Shown here: piece after piece, positions 34,834-42,666 of the stretch
Layout of the letters: every line of letters begins with the position of its first letter
How positions within the stretch are numbered: the stretch's first letter is position 1
Assembly (NCBI RefSeq): GCF_003865345.1
Contig: NZ_RMVE01000001.1
Location: forward strand, 682,001 to 746,000
From: Nonlabens xiamenensis
Lineage (GTDB): Bacteria; Bacteroidota; Bacteroidia; Flavobacteriales; Flavobacteriaceae
Direction of reading: 5' to 3'
Length of the DNA: 64,000 nt
The notes under the pieces: generated by a model
Databases searched by the model: none
Told to the model about the DNA's origin: nothing
What the model saw: only the letters and a program-made list of their open reading frames with translations
Translations under genes and position numbers: made by a program

Positions 34834-35661
34834 ATGTGTGGAAGAGCATCCGTCATTACCCCAGAAGCTTTATTGGAAGAGCGTTTTAATGCTGCTTTCG
34901 CGAAAGGGGTGCACCTGGAGGAAAACGTTAACATCAGTGCTGGTAACCGCATACCCGTAATCACAAGTAGGCACCCGCACCACATACAAATGTTTAGTTT
35001 GGGGTTTACGCCTTACTGGGCGCACAAGCAAACCTATATGATCAATGCTCGTAGCGAGGGCAGTCTGAATCCTGAAAATGATCCGTTATATGATGGTAAT
35101 AAGGGGATTTTTAGCAAGCCTATGTTTCGTCACGCGATTCGCTCGCAGCGTTGTTTAGTGTTGGTTGATGCCTTTATAGAAGGACCCAAGAATGAAAAGC
35201 TCAACAAGCCTTACCTGATCTATCCCAATCGGGACCGCGGGCCTTTTGCGCTGGCTGGTATACACGATACTTGGAAACATCCGCTCACGGGAGCATTGCA
35301 CCATACAGTTGCGATTATCACTACTGCAGCAAATCGGCTTACACAGCGCATAGGTCACCACAGGGCGCCGGTGGTTTTAACCAGGGAGCAGGAAGAGCAG
35401 TGGTTGGATGCGGATTTGGACCAAGCGAGTCTGTCTAAGATCATGCGTCCCTTTGATGCCAAAGGTTTTAATGCTTATCCGATTTCCCCTAAAATCAAAA
35501 ACCCTGAGGCCAATGGACTGGAATTGCTCAAGCCAGTAGGGGACAAGATATTTAAGGATTATGATCGCTGTCTTTACGAACGTCTCAAATATGCCGAAGA
35601 AGACGAGTATGTCATCAGGGAAGAACGTCTGGTAGAAGGTGACCAATTCGTACTCTTTTAA
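34834..35661 (+). CDS. SOS response-associated peptidase (SRAP; HMCES/YedK family)
   Basis: 275 residues. SRAP proteins cross-link through Cys2 to abasic sites in single-stranded DNA and protect them during replication. Cys2 (MCGRAS) is present, as are the other active-site positions: Asn71 and Glu75 in INARSEGS, Glu116 in VDAFIEGPK, and His175/176 in RIGHHRAPVVL. It is the first gene on the plus side of the repressor-operator region. Residues 21-25 (AFAKG) come from a near-perfect copy of the window's palindrome (34894-34907, last base differs). Confidence 0.95.
   Translation: MCGRASVITPEALLEERFNAAFAKGVHLEENVNISAGNRIPVITSRHPHHIQMFSLGFTPYWAHKQTYMINARSEGSLNPENDPLYDGNKGIFSKPMFRHAIRSQRCLVLVDAFIEGPKNEKLNKPYLIYPNRDRGPFALAGIHDTWKHPLTGALHHTVAIITTAANRLTQRIGHHRAPVVLTREQEEQWLDADLDQASLSKIMRPFDAKGFNAYPISPKIKNPEANGLELLKPVGDKIFKDYDRCLYERLKYAEEDEYVIREERLVEGDQFVLF
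34894..34907. repeat. Near-perfect palindrome copy in the SRAP gene
   Basis: GCTTTCGCGAAAG followed by G instead of C; the 12-bp core at 34895-34906 is symmetric. It encodes AFAKG. Confidence 0.75.
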
Positions 35662-35683
35662 TTCAGTTGTCAGACCATCACTA

Positions 35684-35980
35684 ATGATTCAAGAAATGCA
35701 TATGGAACATATTAAAAAGGAGCTGGTGTTACGCGTAGAGCAACTGGTTTCTTATCAAAGAAAGCAAAAGGCTGATCATTTGGGTAATACATCTGCCCCC
35801 AGAACCTGGTCTGATAAGATTGCCGAAACCGAGGAACTTGTACAACGGGTATACCACACCTTGTACGATATACTGCAGCAACAGGGAGTCTGTTTTGGAA
35901 ATCACAGGGAGGTAGAAGGCTTTGTCAGTTTAATGGAACCTACCCTGCACGATCTGGTGATCAGAAACATGGACGATTAA
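35684..35980 (+). CDS. Unrecognised small helical protein in the SOS island
   Basis: 98 residues if started at 35684; in-frame ATGs at 35696 and 35702 are alternatives, and a reading from 35639 overlapping SRAP is less likely. It is largely alpha-helical (MEHIKKELVLRVEQLVSYQRKQKADHLG and TEELVQRVYHTLYDILQQQGVCF), with one Cys. I know no family for it. It lies 22 bp after the SRAP gene and before a terminator, so it is probably cotranscribed with SRAP and under the same repressor. Confidence 0.6.
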   Translation: MIQEMHMEHIKKELVLRVEQLVSYQRKQKADHLGNTSAPRTWSDKIAETEELVQRVYHTLYDILQQQGVCFGNHREVEGFVSLMEPTLHDLVIRNMDD

Positions 35981-36021
35981 TGGACTAGACTTCCACTTTC
36001 TTCCATTACATGTGCTACCGA

Positions 36022-36052
36022 CCTCACAGAAATAAATTCTGTGGGGTTTTTT
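36022..36052 (+). terminator. Rho-independent terminator between the 98-aa gene and dinB
   Basis: A 10-bp stem CCTCACAGAA/TTCTGTGGGG with a 5-nt loop is followed by a run of six T. It splits the SOS island into an SRAP transcript and a dinB-to-DUF4130 transcript, unless read-through occurs. Confidence 0.85.
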
Positions 36053-36104
36053 GACCGCCTATATTAAGCTTTTGGGTATCAATACAGCTATTGCAACAAC
36101 AATC

Positions 36105-37322
36105 ATGAGCGATAAACAAATCATACATCTGGACCTTGACACCTTCTACGTCTCCGTAGAACGCAAGATGGATTCCCGCCTCAACAACAAGCCCTTATTG
36201 GTAGGAGGAACCAGTGATCGCGGCGTGGTGGCAGCCTGTAGCTATGAGACCCGTGGTTACGGCGTACACAGCGGGATGTCAATGAAACTGGCCCGTCAGC
36301 TTTGTCCAGAAGCTGTTGTCATAAGGGGCAATGCAGGTACCTACTCCAAATACTCTGACGAGGTGACCGAAATCATCAAAGAAGAGGTACCTCTTTTTGA
36401 AAAATCAAGCATTGACGAGTTCTATGCAGACCTTTCGGGAATGGACCGTTTTTACGGATGCTATAAGCTGGCCACCGAAGTGCGTAAAAAAGTGATCAGA
36501 GAAACCGGGTTGCCCATTTCTTTTGGGCTTTCTATCAACAAAGTGGTTTCAAAAATCGCTACCGGAGAAGCCAAGCCTAACAGTCAGCTGATGATCAATT
36601 ACGGCGAGGAAAAGGGTTTTATGGCACCTCTTTCTATCAGAAAAATTCCGCAGGTAGGTGATAAAACCTATCAGACCTTACGACACCTGGGAGTCAAACG
36701 TATACGCACCATTCAGGAAATGCCAGAAGAGATGTTGGTCAACGTACTAGGAAAAAATGGAAGTATGATCTGGCGTAGGGCACAAGGAGTGGACAACCGA
36801 CCGGTTATCGCCTTCAATGAGCGCAAGTCTATCAGTACTGAACGCACCTTTGATCGTGATACTATAGATGTCAAAAAGCTTAAATCCATATTGGTAGCCA
36901 TGACCGAAAACCTGGCGTTTCAATTGCGTCGTGGCGATAAGCTTACCGGATGTATCAGCGTTAAGATCAAATATTCTGATTTTAATACCTATTCAAAACA
37001 GATTCGTATTCCCTACTGCAGCGCCGATCATATCCTGATCCCCAAGATTCTGGAAATTTTTGAAAGACTTTATAACCGCCGACTACTCATCAGGCTGATC
37101 GGGATACGTTTTTCCCATATTGTAGGTGGCCACTACCAGATCAATCTTTTTGACGACAATGAAAAAGATCTCAACCTATACAACGCACTTGATCGTATCA
37201 GGGAAAAATATGGGGATCGCATGGTGGTGCGTGCAGCAGGAATGGAGGCCAAAACTATAGGTAGGATGCTCAACCCTTTCAACGGATTACCTCCTGTTGT
37301 ACTCGCTCATCGCAAACAATAA
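36105..37322 (+). CDS. dinB: DNA polymerase IV (Y-family, DinB)
   Basis: 405 residues from the ATG at 36105. Y-family signatures: IIHLDLDTFYVSVERK with the first catalytic Asp, YETRGYGVHSGMSMKLA, and EKSSIDEFYADLS with the SxDE catalytic pair. The thumb HhH region (IRKIPQVGDKTYQTLRHLGVKRI) and a little-finger domain (STERTFDRDTIDVKKLK..AFQLRRGDKLTGCISVKIKYSDF) follow. It performs translesion synthesis. The C-terminus has no clear clamp-binding motif (the QINLFDDN segment near residue 345 is a candidate). No operator of the GGAAnnnTTCC type was found upstream. Confidence 0.95.
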   Translation: MSDKQIIHLDLDTFYVSVERKMDSRLNNKPLLVGGTSDRGVVAACSYETRGYGVHSGMSMKLARQLCPEAVVIRGNAGTYSKYSDEVTEIIKEEVPLFEKSSIDEFYADLSGMDRFYGCYKLATEVRKKVIRETGLPISFGLSINKVVSKIATGEAKPNSQLMINYGEEKGFMAPLSIRKIPQVGDKTYQTLRHLGVKRIRTIQEMPEEMLVNVLGKNGSMIWRRAQGVDNRPVIAFNERKSISTERTFDRDTIDVKKLKSILVAMTENLAFQLRRGDKLTGCISVKIKYSDFNTYSKQIRIPYCSADHILIPKILEIFERLYNRRLLIRLIGIRFSHIVGGHYQINLFDDNEKDLNLYNALDRIREKYGDRMVVRAAGMEAKTIGRMLNPFNGLPPVVLAHRKQ

Positions 37323-37356
37323 AACTGACCACAACACCCATCAAAACAAAAGACAA

Positions 37357-40300
37357 GTGTACTTGAACAACCACACATATTACTCTTTGAGATACGGTAC
37401 TTTTAGCGAAAAGGAGCTGATCGACCTCCTTAGGGAGAACGAGGTGGAGGTGCCAGTACTTACTGATATCAACAACACCAGTGCCTGTCTCAATTTTGTC
37501 AGGTTGTGTAATAAAGAGAACCGCCCTGCGGTAGTCGGTATTGACTTTAGGAACGATCACCAGCAACTCTACGTGGGCATCGCCAAAAACAACGATGGAT
37601 TTCACGAACTCAACGCGTTTTTGTCCTATTACCTGGAGCGCAAACTTCCGTTTCCAGAGCAGGCCCCTATTTTTAAAAATGCTTTTATCATCTATCCGCT
37701 GAATCGGGTACTTGAATTAGAAATGTCTCGCTTTCGCGAAAGCGAATTCATAGGTGTATCCGTCGCTGCCCTACGCCGACTTCCTTTTACCCGCTATGCT
37801 GCAATGGAGGACCGACTGGTAGTCATGCAAACCGTGAGTTTTAGGAATAAAAAGGACTTCAACACCCATCGTTTGCTGCGTTGTATCGATTTGAATATTT
37901 TATTGAGTCAGTTGCCAGAATCTCAACAAGGACATCCAGAGGATAGAATGCTTCCGATGCGTGAGCTTAGGGCTGCTTTTGCCGATTTTCCTAATATCCT
38001 GCGCAATACCCAACGTATGCTGGAAAAATGTCATATCGACTTTCAATACGATAAATCACAACCCAACGCCAATCAGAAGACCTATCACCGCAATCAGCCT
38101 GACAACCAGCAGGCAGACGAGACACTGCTCAGGCAGCTTGCCCAAGAAGGAATTCCATTGCGTTATGGGACTTCCAATCCAGATATTGAAACCAGGGTAC
38201 AAAAGGAAATAACCACTGTACTGAACAAAGGTTTTGTGGCTTATTTCCTGATCAACTGGGAGATTTGTCGCTATGCGCGGGAACGAGGTTACTTTTATGT
38301 AGGTCGCGGTAGTGGAGCCAATAGTATACTGGCTTACTTGCTCCAGATCACCGAGGTGGATCCTATTGAACTGGATCTGTATTTTGAACGCTTTATCAAC
38401 GATTACCGGACGAGTCCGCCGGATTTTGATCTCGATTTTTCATGGGACGATCGGGAGGATATGACCCGCTTTATCTTTGATCGTTTTGAACATGTGGCCC
38501 TGCTGGCGACCTATAATACTTTTCAGTACCGGGCTGTTATACGTGAACTGGGAAAGGTATTTGGTTTACCCAAATCGGATATAGACCTTTTGACGACGGG
38601 AAATTTCCAGCAGCAACAACTGGATCACATGCACCGGCTTGTTTTGCGCTATAGTTTATGGATCAAGGACATGCCCAATTATGTCAGCATTCATGCCGGC
38701 GGGATTCTTATCACTGAGCGGCCTATACATTATTACAGCGCAACCAGCCTGCCGCCTAAAGGCTACCGTACCGTGCAGTTTGACATGCACATTGCCGAGG
38801 ATGCTGGGATCCACAAATTTGATATCCTGGCTCAGCGAGGTTTGGGTAAAATACGCGACACCATCGACATCATTAAATACAACCAGCCCGATGCTTCTGT
38901 GGCAGACGTGCGATTGGATACCAAAAAATTCATGCAGGATCCTGAGATCAACCAGATGCTTTCTAGGGAAGGTTGTATAGGATGTTTTTATATAGAGTCA
39001 CCGGCGATGCGCATGTTGCTCAGTAAACTGGCGACCGATGATTATATAGGTCTGGTAGCTGCCAGTTCGGTCATCCGGCCAGGAGTGGCGCAAAGCGGAA
39101 TGATGCGGGAGTTTATCCTGCGTACCCGTTTTCCTATGAAAAGAGCAGAGGCACATCCTATTCTCAACGCAATTATGCCAGAAACCTATGGTATTATGGT
39201 ATATCAAGAAGACGTCATCAAGGTGGCCCATCACTATGCCAAATTGGATCTGGCAGAAGCGGATGTTTTAAGGCGTGGTATGAGTGGCAAATACCGATCC
39301 AGGGAAGAATTTAAAAAAGTAGAACAAAAGTACTTTCAAAACTGTGAGCGCCTAGGCTATGATCCTGCCGATTACACAGAGATATGGAACCAGATCAAGA
39401 GTTTTGCTGGTTATGCTTTTGCCAAAGGACACTCTGCTTCCTATGCCGTAGAGAGCTACCAAAGCCTTTACCTGAAACGCTACTTCCCACTGGAATACAT
39501 GACGGCCACGCTAAACAACGGTGGCGGATTCTACCGGCCCGAGCTTTATGTTCACGAAGCCAAAATGTGTGGAGCCCGTATTGAAGCACCCTGTATCAAT
39601 CATAGTGATATTGCCAATGTGATCAAAGGCACTACCATTTATTTAGGCTATAGTTACCTCAAAGAGCTCGAGCGAAAAACCATGGTAAGGATTGTGGAAG
39701 CGCGTTTAAGAGAGGGTATTTTTAAATCCCTGGAAGATTTTATCAATAGAGTCCCTATCAGTATAGAACAGTTGTCCCTGCTTATCCGGATCAATGCCTT
39801 TAGATTTACTGAACAGGACCGCTACGAACTTCTATGGCAAGCACATTTTAAACTGGATAGGTCTCCCAAGAAGTATATTCAGAACAAGCTTTTTATTCCC
39901 GAATACAGAGCCGCCAAAATTCCCCAACTACGTACCACAGCACAAGAATTGGCTTTTGAGCAGATCGAATTGTTGGGCTTTCCGCTTTGCTCGCATTTTG
40001 AATTGTTGGCCTCACTACCCACCAACAATAATGGTCGTGATGAAATGAAGGCCCACAAAGGAAAAATGATGCTGATTTATGGTTATGTGGTCAACATTAA
40101 GACGACCCATACCTCAAAAGGGAAACGCATGCAGTTTGGAACTTTTTTGGATCGTAAGGGATATTTCTTTGATACGGTCATGTTCCCTCCGGTAGCTGCA
40201 CGCATCCATTTTCGCGGAAGCGGTATCTACAAAATATACGGAAAGGTCGTGGAGGAATTTGATTTTTACTCCATCGAGGTTCAGGATCTTGAAAAGGCAG

Positions 40301-40485
40301 ACTATATACAAGACCCGAGATATGCCGAGGCAAATCCGCAGACAATGCAGCGACTGGAAAAACAAGCCAGCCTAAGGGACCGAAGAATGGGAAATGGAAA
40401 CGGATATCGCAAGCCAGAATTACCCCATGAACGCCATGAAATCCATCAACCCGGTGGAGGAAGAAAGTCGAGTAAGCCAGTATAA
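37357..40485 (+). CDS. DnaE-type DNA polymerase III alpha subunit, error-prone (DnaE2-like) candidate
   Basis: 1042 residues from GTG 37357, where a canonical PHP-type start begins (YLNNHTYYSLRYGTFSEKELIDLL); TTG 37297 would add 20 residues overlapping dinB. Order: PHP domain (about 1-200), C-family polymerase core with YVGRGSGANSILAYLL and the catalytic Asp motif PPDFDLDFSWDDR, HhH region, and an OB-fold (about 865-980). The PHP metal ligands appear largely lost (Asn or Tyr where His is usual). Length and neighbours match the second, mutagenic DnaE of SOS cassettes. A perfect palindrome copy (37729-37744) encodes RFRES in the PHP region. Confidence 0.93.
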   Translation: MYLNNHTYYSLRYGTFSEKELIDLLRENEVEVPVLTDINNTSACLNFVRLCNKENRPAVVGIDFRNDHQQLYVGIAKNNDGFHELNAFLSYYLERKLPFPEQAPIFKNAFIIYPLNRVLELEMSRFRESEFIGVSVAALRRLPFTRYAAMEDRLVVMQTVSFRNKKDFNTHRLLRCIDLNILLSQLPESQQGHPEDRMLPMRELRAAFADFPNILRNTQRMLEKCHIDFQYDKSQPNANQKTYHRNQPDNQQADETLLRQLAQEGIPLRYGTSNPDIETRVQKEITTVLNKGFVAYFLINWEICRYARERGYFYVGRGSGANSILAYLLQITEVDPIELDLYFERFINDYRTSPPDFDLDFSWDDREDMTRFIFDRFEHVALLATYNTFQYRAVIRELGKVFGLPKSDIDLLTTGNFQQQQLDHMHRLVLRYSLWIKDMPNYVSIHAGGILITERPIHYYSATSLPPKGYRTVQFDMHIAEDAGIHKFDILAQRGLGKIRDTIDIIKYNQPDASVADVRLDTKKFMQDPEINQMLSREGCIGCFYIESPAMRMLLSKLATDDYIGLVAASSVIRPGVAQSGMMREFILRTRFPMKRAEAHPILNAIMPETYGIMVYQEDVIKVAHHYAKLDLAEADVLRRGMSGKYRSREEFKKVEQKYFQNCERLGYDPADYTEIWNQIKSFAGYAFAKGHSASYAVESYQSLYLKRYFPLEYMTATLNNGGGFYRPELYVHEAKMCGARIEAPCINHSDIANVIKGTTIYLGYSYLKELERKTMVRIVEARLREGIFKSLEDFINRVPISIEQLSLLIRINAFRFTEQDRYELLWQAHFKLDRSPKKYIQNKLFIPEYRAAKIPQLRTTAQELAFEQIELLGFPLCSHFELLASLPTNNNGRDEMKAHKGKMMLIYGYVVNIKTTHTSKGKRMQFGTFLDRKGYFFDTVMFPPVAARIHFRGSGIYKIYGKVVEEFDFYSIEVQDLEKADYIQDPRYAEANPQTMQRLEKQASLRDRRMGNGNGYRKPELPHERHEIHQPGGGRKSSKPV
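37729..37744. repeat. Palindrome copy in the dnaE-type gene
   Basis: Perfect 16-mer, encoding RFRES on the plus strand. Confidence 0.9.
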
Positions 40486-40519
40486 GCTACTTGAAAATGG
40501 CCCATCTAAAACAAGAAAA

Positions 40520-41782
40520 ATGAACTACGAAAGAATAAAGGAAAAATTAGAAATCCTCGCCGATGCAGCCAAATACGACGTGAGTTGTAGCAGTAGCGGA
40601 AGCACGAGAAAAAATAAGAACAAGGGACTGGGAGATTCCAGTGGTATGGGCATTTGCCACAGTTATACTGAAGATGGCCGTTGCGTCTCACTACTCAAGA
40701 TCTTGCTTACTAACGTATGTATTTTTGACTGTGCCTATTGTGTGACCAGAAAATCAAACGATATCAAACGGGCGGCATTTACCGTACAGGAGGTGGTGGA
40801 TCTAACCATTAATTTTTACCGGCGGAATTATATAGAGGGGCTGTTTTTGAGTTCTGGAATATTCAAGAGCCCTGATGCCACGATGGAACGATTGATTAGA
40901 GTGGCCAAAAAACTGCGGGAAGAGGAAAACTTTAACGGCTATATTCACCTTAAATCCATTCCGGGAGCCAGTGACGAACTCATGCAAGAAGCAGGGAGAT
41001 ATGCAGACCGGCTGTCGGTTAATATTGAAATTCCAACCAAGGAAGGTTTAAAGCTTTTGGCGCCAGATAAGGATCATAAGGATTTTATCAAGCCCATGAA
41101 GGCTGTACAACAGTCTATCAAACAATACCAATCAGAAAAAAAGTTGATTAAAAGCACTCCGGTATATGCGCCCGCAGGACAAAGTACCCAGATGATCGTG
41201 GGAGCTACCGGAGAAACAGATAAAGATGTGATGTACAGCGCCCATTACTTCTATAACAAATTTCAGATGAAGCGAGTGTATTATTCAGGTTATATACCAG
41301 TAGCTGATGATTCCCGACTGCCCGCACTAGGTACTGAGGTTCCCATGATGCGCGAAAACCGCTTGTACCAAACCGATTGGTTGTTGAGGTTCTATGGTTT
41401 TGATGTACGCGAAATACTGAATGACCAGCACCAAAATCTAGATATGGATATTGATCCCAAGCTCTCGTGGGCCTTACGTCACCTGGATCAATTTCCAGTG
41501 GATGTTAATCGGGCAGATAAACGCATGTTGGCCAGAGTGCCTGGTATAGGAATGAAATCTGTACACAAAATTATCCAGGCGCGACGCTATAGAAAATTGA
41601 ATTGGGAACACTTAAGAGCGATAGGTATTTCTCTCAATCGTTCCAGGTATTTTATCACATGTGATTCCCGAATTTTTGAAAGCAGGGATCTCACTGGAGC
41701 ACAGATCAAACAGCAAATTATGATCAACTCCACCAGTAAATACCACAATAATTTCAGCAACCAGTTGAGTCTTTTTGCATGA
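40520..41782 (+). CDS. Putative DNA modification/repair radical SAM protein (TIGR03916-like)
   Basis: 420 residues from the ATG at 40520, 34 bp after the polymerase; the reading from 40394 overlaps it and is rejected. The radical SAM cluster is C67-x3-C71-x2-C74 (CIFDCAYC). Further Cys residues near the start (C23, C46, C55) may bind a second cluster or metal. The C-terminal 80 residues hold a helix-hairpin-helix (VNRADKRMLARVPGIGMKSVHKIIQARRYRKL), a DNA-binding motif. The family is usually paired with the DUF4130 protein that follows here, sometimes fused to a uracil-DNA glycosylase. The chemistry is not known to me. Confidence 0.9.
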   Translation: MNYERIKEKLEILADAAKYDVSCSSSGSTRKNKNKGLGDSSGMGICHSYTEDGRCVSLLKILLTNVCIFDCAYCVTRKSNDIKRAAFTVQEVVDLTINFYRRNYIEGLFLSSGIFKSPDATMERLIRVAKKLREEENFNGYIHLKSIPGASDELMQEAGRYADRLSVNIEIPTKEGLKLLAPDKDHKDFIKPMKAVQQSIKQYQSEKKLIKSTPVYAPAGQSTQMIVGATGETDKDVMYSAHYFYNKFQMKRVYYSGYIPVADDSRLPALGTEVPMMRENRLYQTDWLLRFYGFDVREILNDQHQNLDMDIDPKLSWALRHLDQFPVDVNRADKRMLARVPGIGMKSVHKIIQARRYRKLNWEHLRAIGISLNRSRYFITCDSRIFESRDLTGAQIKQQIMINSTSKYHNNFSNQLSLFA

Positions 41783-42582
41783 CAACAACGCTATTATACG
41801 ACGGTAGTTTTAACGGTTTGATGACGGCTATTTTTATGATTTATGATCATAAAATCAAATGGCCCATCATTGCGCCTGCCTCCCGAGAGCAGCAAAACCT
41901 GTTTGAAGGCAATCAAGAGGTGATTACTGATGTTGAAAAGGCCCAGCGCGTATGGAAAGGTTTTAAAACCTTGAGTGGTCATCGGGACGCTCACCAGGTA
42001 TATTGCGCTTTTTTGAGTGAGATTATCGGTGTTGAAAATACTATTTTTGATTACCTCAAGATGACATTTAGCCACCAGCGCTCTCCCAGTGGTGACTACG
42101 CCAATCCTACCGTATTGAAAATTTCCCAGGCGGCCAAAATGGTGGGCAGGGAAAAGCATCGCATGGAAGCCTTTGTACGCTTTCACCTGATTGAAGAAGA
42201 TGTTTATTATGCTAACGTGGAACCTGACTTTAATGTATTACCATTAATCGCCAAACATTTTAAAAATCGATATGCAGATCAGAAATGGATTATTTATGAT
42301 CTCAAAAGGGATTTTGGAATCAGTTATGACCTGGAAAGCGTCCATGAAGTACAGATCGATTTTAGAAATCCGCGTGGACAACGAGGTATTTTAAATACCA
42401 CTGTTCCCGATCAGTCCGAAGCACTCGTAGAGTCGGGAAGCTTTCGCGAAAGCGAGATTCAATATCGTGATTTGTGGAACCAATACTTTAAAAGTACCAA
42501 TATAAAGTCCAGAAAGAACATGCGTTTGCACGTCCAGCACGTGCCCAGAAGATATTGGAAATACCTGAGTGAAAAGGTCTGA
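41779..42582 (+). CDS. DUF4130/TIGR03915 putative DNA metabolism protein
   Basis: 267 residues. The start overlaps the radical SAM stop as ATGA. The family signature is clear: YDGSFNGLMTAIFMIYD near the N-terminus, then VWKGFKTLSG, KISQAAKMVGREKHRMEAFVRFHLIEEDVYYANVEPDFNVLPLIAKHFKNRYADQKWIIYDLKRDFGISYDL. Homologues are often fused to a uracil-DNA glycosylase domain, which is absent here. It probably works with the radical SAM protein on damaged DNA. A palindrome copy (42440-42453) encodes FRES near the C-terminus. Confidence 0.9.
   Translation: MTTTLLYDGSFNGLMTAIFMIYDHKIKWPIIAPASREQQNLFEGNQEVITDVEKAQRVWKGFKTLSGHRDAHQVYCAFLSEIIGVENTIFDYLKMTFSHQRSPSGDYANPTVLKISQAAKMVGREKHRMEAFVRFHLIEEDVYYANVEPDFNVLPLIAKHFKNRYADQKWIIYDLKRDFGISYDLESVHEVQIDFRNPRGQRGILNTTVPDQSEALVESGSFRESEIQYRDLWNQYFKSTNIKSRKNMRLHVQHVPRRYWKYLSEKV
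42440..42453. repeat. Palindrome copy in the DUF4130 gene
   Basis: Perfect 14-bp core, encoding FRES on the plus strand. Confidence 0.88.
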
Positions 42583-42666
42583 AGCACCATCGCAGAATAT
42601 ACAATTCGGAAGGTAGCCTCAGCATTGCTTAGTGCGTCTATCCAAAAGCTTTACTCCTCTGGCTAT

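Noticed and set aside
40207-40222. Possible further palindrome copy in the DnaE-type gene (CATTTTCGCGGAAGCG)
   Set aside because: Three mismatches to the 16-mer, so chance or old decay cannot be separated.
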